A stretch of 64,000 nt of DNA from assembly GCA_016703125.1 (NCBI GenBank), contig JADJCR010000001.1:270088-334087 (forward strand). The letters run 5' to 3'. The first letter of the stretch is position 1. Every line of letters begins with the position of its first letter. This DNA is from Micrococcales bacterium. GTDB lineage: Bacteria; Actinomycetota; Actinomycetes; S36-B12; UBA10799. The position numbers and the translations under genes were made by a program. Positions 1-9,841 of this stretch are shown here, in pieces. The notes under the pieces were generated by a model. That model was not told the origin of the DNA, searched no databases, and saw only the letters and a program-made list of their open reading frames with translations.

Positions 1-2
1 AG

Positions 3-2875
3 ATCCTGCTGCCGTTCCCGGTCATCGACAACGACGAACTGGCGAAACTCCTGCACATCAACCAGGACGGGGACCTGCCCGGCTTCGCCGCTACGCGGAT
101 CTCGGGGCTGTACGACATCAACGGGCGTGCCCAGGCCTTGGAGGACCGGCTCGAGGAGATCTTCGGCGAGATCGACGAGGCCATCGAGAACGGCACCCGG
201 TTCCTGGTGCTCAGCGACCGTGACTCGGACTTCGATCACGCCCCGATCCCGTCGCTGCTGCTCACCTCCGCGGTCCACCACCACCTGGTGCGCCGCAAGA
301 CCCGCACGCTGGTCTCGATGGCGGTGGAGGCCGGTGACGTGCGCGAGGTGCACCACGTGGCGCTGCTCGTCGGTTACGGTGCGGCGGCGGTCAACCCCTA
401 CCTGGCCATGGAGACTGTGGAGTCGATGGTCCGCTCCGGCGCCCTCGCCGACATCACGCCGGAGCAGGCGGTCCGCAATCTGGTGAAGGCGCTCGGCAAG
501 GGCGTGCTGAAAGTGATGTCGAAGATGGGCATCTCCACCGTCGCGTCGTACCGCGGCGCCCAGGTCTTCGAAGCGCTCGGACTGAGCCAGGAACTGGTGG
601 ACCGCCACTTCACCGGCACGACCAGCAAGCTCGGCGGCATCGGCATCGACGTCATCCACCAGGAGGTCCAGCGGCGGCACGACGTCGCCTATCCGATCAC
701 CGGGATCTCGCCGGCCCACCGGCAACTGGAGGTGGGAGGGGAGTACCAGTGGCGCCGCGAAGGCGAGCCCCACCTGTTCGACCCGGAGACCGTCTTCCGC
801 CTGCAGCACGCCACGCGGGAGGGACGCTACGACGTGTTTCGCGAGTACACCGACCGCGTGGACGACCAGAGCAAGCACTTGATGACGCTGCGGGGATTGT
901 TTGAACTGAAGGCCGGGGAACGCCCGCCGGTGCCCTCGACGAGGTCGAGCCGGCCAGCGAGATCGTCAAGCGCTTCTCCACCGGGGCGATGTCGTACGGG
1001 TCGATCTCACAGGAGGCCCACGAGGCCCTTGCGATCGCGATGAACCGCCTCGGGGCGAAGTCCAACACGGGGGAGGGCGGGGAAGACCCGCAGCGCTTCG
1101 TGCCGATGGCCAACGGCGACTCGAAGCGCTCGGCGATCAAGCAGGTCGCGTCGGGCCGCTTCGGGGTCACCAGCGAATACCTGGTCAACGCCGATGACAT
1201 CCAGATCAAGATGGCCCAGGGCGCCAAGCCCGGAGAGGGCGGACAGCTGCCCGGTCACAAGGTGTACCCGTGGGTGGCGAAGACGCGTCACTCCACGCCG
1301 GGGGTGGGGCTGATCTCCCCGCCACCGCACCACGACATCTACTCCATCGAGGACCTGGCACAACTGATCCACGACCTGAAGAACGCCAACCCGCGAGCGC
1401 GCGTGCACGTGAAGTTGGTCTCGGAAGTCGGTGTCGGAACGGTGGCAGCCGGCGTGAGCAAGGCCCACGCGGACGTCATCCTCATCTCCGGCCACGACGG
1501 TGGCACGGGGGCCTCCCCGCTGACCTCGCTCAAGCATGCCGGCGGTCCGTGGGAACTCGGTGTGGCCGAGACCCAGCAGACGCTGATCGCCAACGGCCTG
1601 CGGGACCGGGTCGTGGTCCAGACCGACGGGCAGCTGAAGACCGGCCGGGACGTGGTGATCGCCGCGCTGCTCGGCGCTGAGGAGTTCGGCTTCGCGACCG
1701 CGCCCCTGGTGGTGATGGGCTGCGTGATGATGCGGGTGTGCCACCTGGACACGTGCCCGGTGGGTGTGGCCACGCAGAACCCGGTGCTGCGCTCGCGGTT
1801 CACCGGCCGCCCCGAATTCGTGGTGAACTTCTTCGAGTTCATCGCCGAGCAGGTGCGAGAGCAGTTGGCCGAGTTGGGCTTCCGCAGCCTGGACGAGGCG
1901 ATCGGCCGGGTCGATGTGCTCGACGTGCGCCAGGCAGTGGACCACTGGAAGGCCCATGGGCTGGACCTGAGCCCGATCCTGGCGCAGCCGAAGGGCGACT
2001 CGCCGGTGCGCTGTGTGACCACTCAGGACCACGGCCTGGACAAGGCGCTGGACATGCGGCTCATCGAGATCTGCCGCCCGGCGCTGGAGTCCGGCGAGCC
2101 GGTCCGGGTGGCGCTGCCGATCCGCAACGTCAACCGGACCGTCGGCACGATGCTCGGCAGCGAGGTGACCCGGGTTCACGGCGCCGCGGGCCTGCCGGCG
2201 GACACCATCGACATCACGTTGACCGGATCGGCGGGCCAGAGTTTCGGTGCCTTCGTGCCGCGCGGTATGACACTGCGACTCGTCGGGGACGCCAACGACT
2301 ACCTGGGCAAGGGCTTGTCCGGAGGCACGCTGGTCGTGCGTCCCGACGAGCGCTCGCCGTTCGCCGCTCACGAGCAGATCATCGCCGGCAACGTGATCGC
2401 CTACGGCGCCACCGACGGGCGCATCTTCGCTAGCGGCAAGGTCGGCGAGCGGTGCTGCGTGCGCAACAGCGGCGCGACCGTGGTCGTGGAGGGCACCGGT
2501 GACCACGGCTGCGAGTACATGACGGGCGGGCACGCCGTCGTGCTCGGGCCGGTCGGCCGCAACTTCGCGGCCGGCATGTCTGGCGGGACGGCGTTCCTGC
2601 TCGATGCGTACCTCGACCACATCAACCAGGACATGGTGGCACTCGAGGACCTCGACGCCGAGGACGCCAGTTGGCTGCACACGGTGGTCAGCGAGCATGC
2701 CGACCAGACCGGATCGGTGGTGGCCGCGGAGTTGTTGGCCGACTGGCAGGCGGCACTGCGGCGGTTCTGCAAGGTGATGCCACGCGACTACCGCAAGGTG
2801 CTCGATGCGATCGCGCTTGCTGAGAGCGAAGGCCGGAACATCGACGACGCGATCATGGAGGCGAGCCGTGGCTGA
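3..2875 (+). CDS. gltB: Glutamate synthase large subunit (partial at window edge, one apparent frameshift)
   Basis: Large (alpha) subunit of NADPH-dependent glutamate synthase, which makes two glutamates from glutamine and 2-oxoglutarate. The frame is already open at base 3, so the N-terminal glutaminase domain lies outside the window. Visible parts are the central domain, the FMN-binding synthase domain (start SYGSISQEAHEAL, near base 990), the 3Fe-4S motif CVMMRVCHLDTCPVG (C-x5-C-x4-C, near base 1720) and the C-terminal GXGXG beta-helix domain. The frame changes at a CCC run (933-935). Adding one C restores LDEVEPASEIVKRFS and joins both halves, so I read this as a one-base deletion, probably a sequencing error. 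The end overlaps the gltD start by 8 bp. Confidence 0.95.
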
Positions 2876-4319
2876 CCCCAGAGGATTCCTGAAAGCTGGA
2901 CGGCAACTGCCGACCCGGCGCCCGGTGGACGTTCGCATCCAGGACTGGCGAGAGGTGTACGAACCGTTCGCGGAGTCGAAACTGCGCACGCAGGCCTCGC
3001 GGTGTATGGACTGCGGCATCCCGTTCTGCCACAACGGCTGCCCATTGGGCAACCTGATTCCGGAGTGGAACGACCTGACCCGCCGCGGCGACTGGCAGGC
3101 GTCGATCGAGCGGTTGCACGCAACGAACAACTTCCCGGAGTTCACCGGACGGTTGTGCCCGGCGCCGTGTGAGAGCGCGTGCGTACTGGGCATCAACCAG
3201 GATCCGGTCACCATCAAGCAGGTCGAGGTGTCCATCATCGACCGCGCGTGGGAGGCCGGCTGGGTGCAGCCACAACCCCCGGAGCGCCTGTCGGGCAGGA
3301 CCGTTGCCGTGGTGGGCTCCGGTCCGGCGGGGCTGGCTGCCGCCCAGCAACTGGCGCGGGCCGGGCACACGGTCGCCGTGTACGAGCGGGCTGACCGCAT
3401 CGGAGGACTGCTGCGCTACGGCATCCCCGAGTTCAAGATGGAGAAGCGTCACGTGGACCGCCGCGTCGCCCAGATGGAGGCCGAGGGGGTCAAGTTCCGC
3501 ACCGGGATCGAGATCGGCAAGGACGTCAGCGCCGACGATCTGCGCCGGCGCTACGACGCGGTGCTGTTCGCGGTCGGATCGACGATCGGGCGGGACCTGC
3601 CGGTGCCCGGTCGGGACCTGGCGGGCATCCACCAAGCAATGGAGTACCTGCCGCTGGCCAACCGGGTGCAGGAGGGAGACCTCGACAAGTCGCCCATCCA
3701 CGCCCGCCGCAAGCATGTGGTCATCATCGGCGGCGGAGACACGGGTGCCGACTGCCTGGGGACCGCGATCCGGCAGGGCGCAGCCAGCATCACGCAGTTG
3801 GAGATCCTGCCCACGCCTCCGCAGACCCGTCCGGCCGGCCAGCCCTGGCCCACGTACCCGGCGGTATTCCGGGTGTCGTCGGCTCATGAGGAAGGCGGCG
3901 ACCGGGTGTTCTCGGTGTCCACGAGGCGTTTCGTGGGACGCGACGGCCGGGTCACCGGGCTGGAACTTGTCGAGGTGGAGTGGCGCGATGGGCGGCCCGT
4001 GGAGATCGAGGGGTCCGAGCGCGTCATCCCCGCCGACCTGGTGACTCTCGCGATGGGTTTTGTGGGGCCGGAGGCCGACGCCATCAGTTCGCAGATCGGG
4101 CTCGACCGCGACGCCCGCGGCAACTTCGTGCGCGACGACGACTACGCCACCGGGGTCCCGGGGGTGTTCGTCGCCGGTGACGCGGGGCGTGGCCAGTCGC
4201 TGATCGTGTGGGCGATCGCGGAGGGCCGGGCGGCAGCTGCGGCGATCGACGAGCACCTGGTGGGATCGACGAATCTGCCGAAGCCGCTGCCGGCCTCGGC
4301 GCGACCGGTGACCGCCTGA
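2868..4319 (+). CDS. gltD: Glutamate synthase small subunit (FAD/NADPH)
   Basis: Beta subunit of glutamate synthase, 483 aa. It takes electrons from NADPH through FAD and 4Fe-4S clusters and passes them to GltB. Near the N-terminus are cluster cysteines 46, 49, 54 and 58 (CMDCGIPFCHNGC), then Cys97, 101 and 105 (CPAPCESAC). A FAD dinucleotide fold (VAVVGSGPAGLAAA, about residue 147) is followed by a second Rossmann motif (VVIIGGGDTGADC, about residue 285) for NADPH. The GTG start at 2868 overlaps the gltB end, indicating translational coupling. The length is normal for the family and the gene looks intact. Confidence 0.96.
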   Translation: MADPRGFLKAGRQLPTRRPVDVRIQDWREVYEPFAESKLRTQASRCMDCGIPFCHNGCPLGNLIPEWNDLTRRGDWQASIERLHATNNFPEFTGRLCPAPCESACVLGINQDPVTIKQVEVSIIDRAWEAGWVQPQPPERLSGRTVAVVGSGPAGLAAAQQLARAGHTVAVYERADRIGGLLRYGIPEFKMEKRHVDRRVAQMEAEGVKFRTGIEIGKDVSADDLRRRYDAVLFAVGSTIGRDLPVPGRDLAGIHQAMEYLPLANRVQEGDLDKSPIHARRKHVVIIGGGDTGADCLGTAIRQGAASITQLEILPTPPQTRPAGQPWPTYPAVFRVSSAHEEGGDRVFSVSTRRFVGRDGRVTGLELVEVEWRDGRPVEIEGSERVIPADLVTLAMGFVGPEADAISSQIGLDRDARGNFVRDDDYATGVPGVFVAGDAGRGQSLIVWAIAEGRAAAAAIDEHLVGSTNLPKPLPASARPVTA

Positions 4320-4401
4320 CCGACGTGGTGAGTAGTCCGTCACCGGGCCCGCAGATGTTGCTCGGTGAACGGCCTGGTGTGCGGTCCCGCCCTTCACTCA
4401 C

Positions 4402-4407
4402 TACCCT
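4402..4407 (+). promoter_or_regulatory. -10 hexamer TACCCT of pyk (leaderless)
   Basis: TACCCT lies 6 nt upstream of the pyk GTG at 4414, so transcription should begin at or next to the start codon. There is no Shine-Dalgarno sequence. The same geometry recurs at mihF, rpe, hisE, pheS, argC and others in this window. Confidence 0.6.
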
Positions 4408-4413
4408 CGGAAC

Positions 4414-5872
4414 GTGCGTCGCGCCAAAATCGTGTGCACGCTCGGTCCGGCCACCGACTCCGATGCGATCATCACCGATCTCATCGGCCAGGGCATGTCC
4501 GTTGCGCGCCTGAACCTCAGCCATGGCTCCCATGCGGAGCACCAGGCCCGGCTGGACATGGTCCGCCGGGCATCCGATGCTGCCGGGGTCGCGGTCGCGG
4601 TACTGGCGGACCTGCAGGGTCCGAAGATCCGGTTGGGCACGTTCGCCGAGGGTGCCGTGGATCTCGTTCAGGGCCAGCGGTTCACCATCACCACCCGCCC
4701 GGTCCCCGGCGACCGACAGATGTGCTCCACCACCTACCTGGGCCTGCCCGACGACGTCCACGAAGGCGACGAGGTGCTCATCGACGACGGGCACATCACG
4801 CTCAAGGTCCTCATGTCCACCCCCACCGACGTGGTGTGCGAGGTCATCATCGGCGGGCGGATCAGCAACAACAAGGGGATCAACCTGCCAGGCGTGGTGG
4901 TCAGCGTGCCCGCACTGTCGGGCAAGGACGTCGACGATCTGCGGTGGGCACTGCGGGCCGGCGTGGACATCGTGGCGCTGTCGTTCGTGCAGCATCCCGA
5001 GGACATCGACGACGTTCACGCGGTCATGGACGAGGTGGAGGTGCACCGGCCCATCCTGGCCAAGATCGAGAAGCCACAAGCCGTCGACCACCTGGCAGCC
5101 ATCATCGAGACGTTCGACGGGATCATGGTGGCCCGCGGTGATCTGGGCGTGGAACTGCCGCTGGAGCAGGTGCCGCTGGTGCAGAAGCGGGCCATCGAAC
5201 TGTCCCGGGCGGCGGCCAAACCCGTCATCGTCGCCACGCAGATGCTCGACAGCATGGTCACGTCGAGCCGGCCGTCGCGTGCCGAGGCCTCCGACGTGGC
5301 CAACGCGGTGCTCGACGGCGCCGATGCGTTGATGCTGAGCCAGGAGACCAGCGTCGGTGACCATCCGGCGTTCGTCGTGGCCACGATGGCGCGGATCATC
5401 GAAGTACGTCGAGGATGAGGCCCTCGGCACGGTCTCCCAGTCGCTGGACAACCGCACCGGGTCGACGGCGCGGGCAATCACCCGGGCGGCCTGCGAGGTC
5501 GCCGAGGAGGTCAACGCGAAGTTCGTCATCTCGTTCACGGAGACCGGTCTCACAGCGCGCCTGGTTGCCCGTCACCGCTCACGCATCCCGGCCCTGTGCT
5601 TCACCCCTTCCGCATCCGTACGCAACTACCTCGCACTGGTCTGGGGAGTCACCCCGTACCTCGGTAAGAAGGTGACCCACACCGACGAACTCGTCGAGCA
5701 CGTGGACCTGCGGATCTCCCAGATGCATCTGGCGCGCCCCGGCGACAAGGTCATCACGATCGCAGGCGTGCCACCGGGCATCCCGGGCACGACCAACGGC
5801 ATGCGCGTGCACACGGTGGGATCGGGGTCGTCCGGACGCGCCGAACAGGCTGTTTCCGAGGCGGAAGCCTGA
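4414..5872 (+). CDS. pyk: Pyruvate kinase (one apparent frameshift)
   Basis: Converts phosphoenolpyruvate and ADP to pyruvate and ATP in glycolysis. The N-terminus (RRAKIVCTLGPA) and the barrel motifs (LNLSHGSHAEH, ADLQGPKIRLGTF, AKIEKPQAV, MVARGDLGVE, VATQMLDSM) are typical. The frame shifts at about codon 330: an extra A at 5402-5403 turns ...MARIIE-YVEDEALGTV... into a premature stop at 5416-5418. Removing one A gives the full C-terminal regulatory domain ending at 5872, about 485 aa. Since the rest is perfectly conserved, a sequencing insertion is the likeliest cause. The GTG start at 4414 is set by the leaderless promoter just upstream. Confidence 0.95.
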
Positions 5873-5878
5873 TCCGCC

Positions 5879-6367
5879 TCAGTCATCCTTGCCGCGGGCC
5901 TCGGACTTCAGGACGCCCCACGCCACCAACTGGTCGGCCAGCACGCCGGGCGGCTCGTCGTAGATCACGGCCAAGGTGCGCAGATCATCCTGCCGGATGC
6001 TCAGGATCCGCCCGTTGTAGTCACCGCGCTGCGCCTGGATCGCCGCTGCGTACCGCGCGAGCGGACCCACCTTGTCCGCCGGTACCTGCCCGAGACGTTC
6101 GAGGTCGAGGATGAGCCGTGATGGTGGTTCGGCCGCTGCACCGGGAGAACTGTCCGGAAGCAGTTCGGCGACGGGGACGCCGTAGAACTCGGCCAGTTCG
6201 GCCAACTTCTGCACGGTGACCGCACGGTCACCGCGCTCGTAGGAACCGACAACGACGGCCTTCCACTTGCCGTCGGACTTCTCCTCGACGCCATGCAGGG
6301 ACATCCCCTGCTGCTGGCGGATGGACCGCAGTTTCGCGCCCAGGGCCCGCGCATATTCCGTTGCCAT
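5879..6367 (-). CDS. bldD: BldD-like c-di-GMP-responsive transcriptional regulator
   Basis: Protein of 162 aa closely resembling BldD, the c-di-GMP-dependent master repressor of sporulation genes in Streptomyces. Residues 1-75 form an XRE-type helix-turn-helix DNA-binding domain (KWKAVVVGSYERGDRAVTVQ). The C-terminal domain carries the complete c-di-GMP signature RxD-x8-RxxD as R114-G-D116 and R125-Q-D-D128. The ATG at 6367 was chosen because longer versions lack homology. It converges on pyk with a 6-bp gap and diverges from pyrR. BldD orthologues also occur in non-sporulating actinobacteria, so its targets here are unknown. Confidence 0.93.
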   Translation of the reverse strand: MATEYARALGAKLRSIRQQQGMSLHGVEEKSDGKWKAVVVGSYERGDRAVTVQKLAELAEFYGVPVAELLPDSSPGAAAEPPSRLILDLERLGQVPADKVGPLARYAAAIQAQRGDYNGRILSIRQDDLRTLAVIYDEPPGVLADQLVAWGVLKSEARGKDD

Positions 6368-6404
6368 GGCAGCCCCGCTCCGTTCCCTCAACCCGACGAC
6401 CCTG

Positions 6405-6434
6405 AGGCTACGGAGCGTGACAACCGGGAGGCAA
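6405..6434 (-). promoter_or_regulatory. Candidate bldD promoter
   Basis: On the minus strand a -10 TAGCCT (6405-6410) is preceded 18 nt upstream by TTGCCT (6429-6434), a reasonable -35. This would give a 5' leader of about 30 nt before the bldD ATG. Confidence 0.5.
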
Positions 6435-6476
6435 CTCGACAGGAACCACATGCAAGGCAGCGGCCGGTGCGGGTGA

Positions 6477-6482
6477 TAGCGT
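6477..6482 (+). promoter_or_regulatory. Candidate -10 (TAGCGT) of the pyr operon
   Basis: TAGCGT lies about 29 nt upstream of the PyrR-binding hairpin. Transcription from here would include the complete hairpin in the pyr leader. No clear -35 was identified. Confidence 0.4.
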
Positions 6483-6510
6483 CGCAGACGAAGAGCCTTT
6501 CCTTTAACCA

Positions 6511-6543
6511 CCGTCCAGCGAGGCGGAGAAGGGGGGTTGGACG
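6511..6543 (+). promoter_or_regulatory. PyrR-binding RNA hairpin enclosing the pyrR Shine-Dalgarno site
   Basis: The arms CGTCCA (6512-6517) and TGGACG (6538-6543) pair perfectly. The loop GCGAGGCGGAGAAGG... matches the known PyrR-recognised loop (UCCAGNGAGG...GARAAGG) and contains the purine-rich ribosome-binding site. The pyrR ATG is 3 nt after the hairpin. In mycobacteria PyrR with UMP binds such a hairpin and blocks translation; the same translational control is inferred here. No terminator or antiterminator was seen. Confidence 0.75.
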
Positions 6544-6545
6544 CG

Positions 6546-7091
6546 ATGACGCCTGACCAGGATTTCCTCACCGACTCCGACATCCACCGAGCGGTGATCC
6601 GCATCGCTCACGAGATTCTCGAACGCAACCGTGGCGCGGAGGGTTTGATCCTCTTGGGGATCCCCACCCGCGGTGTCCATCTGGCCCAGCGGATCGCGCA
6701 GACCATGTCCGGGATCGAGGGCTACGACGTTCCCGCCGGCGCTCTGGACGTGGGCATGTACCGCGACGACCTGCGGCTACGGCCCACGGTGGCACTGCAT
6801 CCGACCGTGATCCCGGGCGGCGATGTCACGGGCGAGACGGTGATCCTCGTCGACGATGTGCTGTTCAGCGGGCGCACCGTGCGAGCCGCCATGGATGCCC
6901 TCAACGACGTGGGCCGGCCCCGGGCCGTGCAACTCGCGGTCCTCGTCGACCGCGGCCACCGCGACCTGCCCATCCGCGCGGACTACGTGGGCAAGAACAT
7001 CCCGACGGCGCGCGAGGACGACGTGCAGGTGACGTTGACGGAGACCGACGGCGCGGATGCTGTCCGGCTCGTCCGGGCGGGGGTGAAGTGA
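6546..7091 (+). CDS. pyrR: PyrR, pyrimidine operon regulator / uracil phosphoribosyltransferase
   Basis: Type I phosphoribosyltransferase fold, 181 aa, that senses UMP and binds pyr leader RNA; many PyrR proteins also have uracil phosphoribosyltransferase activity. The PRPP-binding motif VILVDDVLFSGRTVRAAMDAL is intact, as are the IPTRGVHLAQRIA and DVGMYRDDL segments. An in-frame TTG at 6537 would add three residues but lies inside the hairpin arm, so the ATG at 6546 is preferred. First gene of the UMP operon; its stop overlaps the pyrB start (TGATG). Confidence 0.95.
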   Translation: MTPDQDFLTDSDIHRAVIRIAHEILERNRGAEGLILLGIPTRGVHLAQRIAQTMSGIEGYDVPAGALDVGMYRDDLRLRPTVALHPTVIPGGDVTGETVILVDDVLFSGRTVRAAMDALNDVGRPRAVQLAVLVDRGHRDLPIRADYVGKNIPTAREDDVQVTLTETDGADAVRLVRAGVK

Positions 7092-8023
7092 TGCGCCACC
7101 TGCTGTCCACAGCAGATCTGAGCCTGGACGAGGGTTTGGCCATCCTCGACACCGCCCGGGAACTGGCGCAAGTGGCGGACCGCCCGGTCAAGAAGCTCCC
7201 CACCCTGCGCGGACGCACGGTGGTCAATCTCTTCTTCGAGGACTCCACGCGCACGCGGATCTCGTTCGAGGCCGCCGCCAAGCGACTGTCGGCCGACGTC
7301 ATCAACTTCTCGGCGAAGGGATCGAGCCTGTCCAAAGGCGAATCGCTGAAGGACACCGCTCTGACGCTGCAGGCGATGGGCGCCGATGCGGTGGTCATCC
7401 GACACGGCGCGAGCGGTGCGGCCCACCGGCTGGCCACGAGTGGCTGGATCCGGGGCGCGGTGATCAACGCCGGTGACGGCACGCACGAGCACCCCACGCA
7501 GGCCCTGCTCGACGCCTACACGATGCGTGACCACCTGCGCGACAACACCGGCTCCCTCGACGGCCTCAACGTGGTGATCGTCGGCGATGTCCTGCACTCG
7601 CGGGTGGCCCGGTCCAACGTGTGGCTGCTCGACACCCTGGGGGCGAACGTGACGCTCGTTGCGCCACCGACCCTGCTACCGGTCGGGGTCGAGGGCTGGC
7701 CGTGCCGGGTGAGTTACGACCTCGACGCATCGCTGGGTGAGGCCGACGTCGTGATGATGCTGCGGGTCCAGATGGAGCGGATGAACGCCGCGTTCTTCCC
7801 CAGTGCGCGCGAGTACTCACGGCGCTACGGGCTCGACGTACCGCGGATGTCGCTGCTGCCCGATCACGCACTGGTGATGCACCCGGGGCCGATGAACCGC
7901 GGGATGGAGATCGCCGCCGATGTGGCGGACGCCGAGCGGTCGGTGATCCTCGACCAGGTCACCAATGGTGTACACGTCCGGATGGCCGTGCTGTACCTGC
8001 TGTTGGGAGGGCAAGACGCATGA
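7091..8023 (+). CDS. pyrB: Aspartate carbamoyltransferase catalytic chain
   Basis: Joins carbamoyl phosphate and aspartate to form carbamoyl aspartate, the committed step of UMP synthesis. The 310-aa protein carries the carbamoyl-phosphate motif FEDSTRTRISFE, HEHPTQALLDAYT, and the terminal HPGPMNRGMEIA. No regulatory chain (pyrI) is present nearby, as is usual in actinobacteria. The ATG at 7091 overlaps the pyrR stop, and the end overlaps pyrC by 4 bp (ATGA). Confidence 0.96.
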   Translation: MRHLLSTADLSLDEGLAILDTARELAQVADRPVKKLPTLRGRTVVNLFFEDSTRTRISFEAAAKRLSADVINFSAKGSSLSKGESLKDTALTLQAMGADAVVIRHGASGAAHRLATSGWIRGAVINAGDGTHEHPTQALLDAYTMRDHLRDNTGSLDGLNVVIVGDVLHSRVARSNVWLLDTLGANVTLVAPPTLLPVGVEGWPCRVSYDLDASLGEADVVMMLRVQMERMNAAFFPSAREYSRRYGLDVPRMSLLPDHALVMHPGPMNRGMEIAADVADAERSVILDQVTNGVHVRMAVLYLLLGGQDA

Positions 8024-9312
8024 CGGTTCTTCGCAACGTCCGGCCGCTGGGTGGGGACGCCGTGGATGTCCGGATCGCCGACGGCGTGATCGCCGAGATC
8101 GGCGGCGGGTTGGATGACGGGGATGTGGTCGACGGCGCGGGCGCTGTGCTGCTGCCGGGTCTGGTGGATCTGCACACCCACCTGCGCGAGCCGGGCCGGG
8201 AGGACGCCGAGACGGTTGCCACCGGCACCCGGGCTGCTGCCGCCGGGGGGTTCACCGCTGTCCACGCCATGGCCAACACCGATCCCGTCGCCGACACCGC
8301 CGGGGTCGTGGAACAGGTGTGGCGCCTGGGCATGCAGGCCGGCTACGCCGACGTGCGGGCGGTGGGTGCGGTCACCGTGGGCCTGGCAGGGCAGCGCCTG
8401 GCCGAACTCGGCGCGATGGCCGACTCCGCGGCCGGTGTCCGCGTCTTCAGCGATGACGGGCACTGCGTGTCCGACGCTCTGCTGATGCGGCGGGCGCTGG
8501 AGTATGTCAAGGCCTTCGACGGGGTCATCGCCCAGCACGCCCAGGAGCCTCGGCTCACGGAGGGCGCCCAGATGCACGAGGGTCCCCTGTCCGGCGAACT
8601 CGGGTTGCGCGGCTGGCCGGCAGTCGCGGAGGAGGCGATCATCGCCCGTGACGTGCTGCTGGCCGAGCACGTCGGGTCGCGTCTGCACATCTGTCACGTC
8701 AGCACCTCGGGATCGGTGGAGATCCTGCGGTGGGCCAAGAGCCGGGGGATCACGGTGACCGCGGAAGTCACACCGCACCACCTGCTGCTCACCGACGACC
8801 TGGCCACCACCTACGACCCGATCTACAAGGTCAACCCACCGTTGCGGTCGCGCACCGATGTCGAGGCGGTGCGCCAGGCGCTCGCCGAGGGCATCATCGA
8901 CATCGTCGCGACGGATCACGCGCCCCACGCGATGGAGGACAAGGAGTGCGAATGGGCCGCAGCCTCCTTCGGGATGCTGGGACTGCAGACCGCGCTGCCG
9001 GTCGTCAACGAGACGATGGTCCGCACCGGACTGCTGGACTGGGCCGAGGTGGCTGATCGGATGTCGTCGGTCCCGGCGCGGATCGGGCGGGTCGCTGGCC
9101 ACGGCCGTCCCATCGAGGTCGGCGAACCGGCGAACCTCACTGTGTTCGATCCGGATGCTGAATGGGTCGTGTCCGCTTCCGACATGGTGAGCCGCAGCCG
9201 CAACACGCCGTACGCCGGGATGGTGCTGCACGGCAAGGTGCTGGGCACCTGGTTACGTGGCCGACCCACTGTGCGTGACGGCTCCGTCGTGGAGCACGAA
9301 GCAGCCCGATGA
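8020..9312 (+). CDS. pyrC: Dihydroorotase
   Basis: Zinc amidohydrolase, 430 aa, that cyclises carbamoyl aspartate to dihydroorotate. Metal-binding motifs are DLHTHLREPG (near residue 50), the internal histidines in ICHVSTSG and TPHHLLL, and the catalytic Asp in ATDHAPHA (near residue 305). This is the multi-functional (class I, PyrC/AllB-like) type usual in Gram-positives. Starts in the 4-bp overlap with pyrB and ends in a 4-bp overlap with the next gene. Confidence 0.96.
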   Translation: MTVLRNVRPLGGDAVDVRIADGVIAEIGGGLDDGDVVDGAGAVLLPGLVDLHTHLREPGREDAETVATGTRAAAAGGFTAVHAMANTDPVADTAGVVEQVWRLGMQAGYADVRAVGAVTVGLAGQRLAELGAMADSAAGVRVFSDDGHCVSDALLMRRALEYVKAFDGVIAQHAQEPRLTEGAQMHEGPLSGELGLRGWPAVAEEAIIARDVLLAEHVGSRLHICHVSTSGSVEILRWAKSRGITVTAEVTPHHLLLTDDLATTYDPIYKVNPPLRSRTDVEAVRQALAEGIIDIVATDHAPHAMEDKECEWAAASFGMLGLQTALPVVNETMVRTGLLDWAEVADRMSSVPARIGRVAGHGRPIEVGEPANLTVFDPDAEWVVSASDMVSRSRNTPYAGMVLHGKVLGTWLRGRPTVRDGSVVEHEAAR

Positions 9313-9841
9313 ACTCCCTGCTGGCTGCCGAGTCGCAACAGGTCACCGAGTGGCCGCAGCGGCTGGGACTCACTGCGGTGGTCCTGGCGGTCACCGCCCT
9401 GGCGGTGTGGGGATGTGGCGCAGTTGGCGGCGCCGGGCCGCCGTCGACTTGCCCTTGCGGCCCGTTCCGGCCGGTTACGTCCCGGCACTGGAGGCCGGTG
9501 GCCGGTACGTCGGCACGGCACCGGCTGCCGACTGGATGCAGCGCGTCGTCGCTTCGGGGCTCGGGGCACCGGGCAATGCCACGGCGGATGTCGCCGAGCA
9601 AGGTGTCCGGCTGGAACGGATCGGGGAGCCGTCGGTGTTCATCGCAGCCGACCAGATCACCGACGTGAGTCTGGGCCGCGGGGTCGCTGGACAGGTTGCT
9701 GAGAAGGACGGCCTGGTGCTCTGGTACTGGTCGGCCGGGGACACCGACCTGCAGACCGGCTTCCGGCCCGACCATCCCGACGACGTCGTGTCGCTGTACG
9801 AGAAGAGCCGTGCGCTGTTCGTAGCCGAGGAGAACCGATGA
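9309..9841 (+). CDS. Small membrane-anchored protein of the pyr operon (apparent frameshift)
   Basis: The gene between pyrC and carA encodes an N-terminal membrane segment (LGLTAVVLAVTALAVWG, about residues 19-35), then a soluble C-terminal domain running from MWRSWRRRAAVDLP to AEENR. The two parts lie in different frames, which join if one G is added to the GGGG run at 9409-9412. The restored protein is about 177 aa and matches in layout the anchored pleckstrin-like protein found at this place in many actinobacterial pyr operons (Rv1382 position in Mycobacterium). Function unknown. The start overlaps pyrC and the end overlaps carA by 4 bp. Confidence 0.8.

Noticed and set aside
1007..3400. 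Long open frames on the minus strand opposite gltB/gltD and similar long frames opposite ribD, carB, pheT and argG
   Set aside because: They are third-position GC shadows of conserved genes, with no ribosome sites and low-complexity Arg/His/Pro-rich translations.
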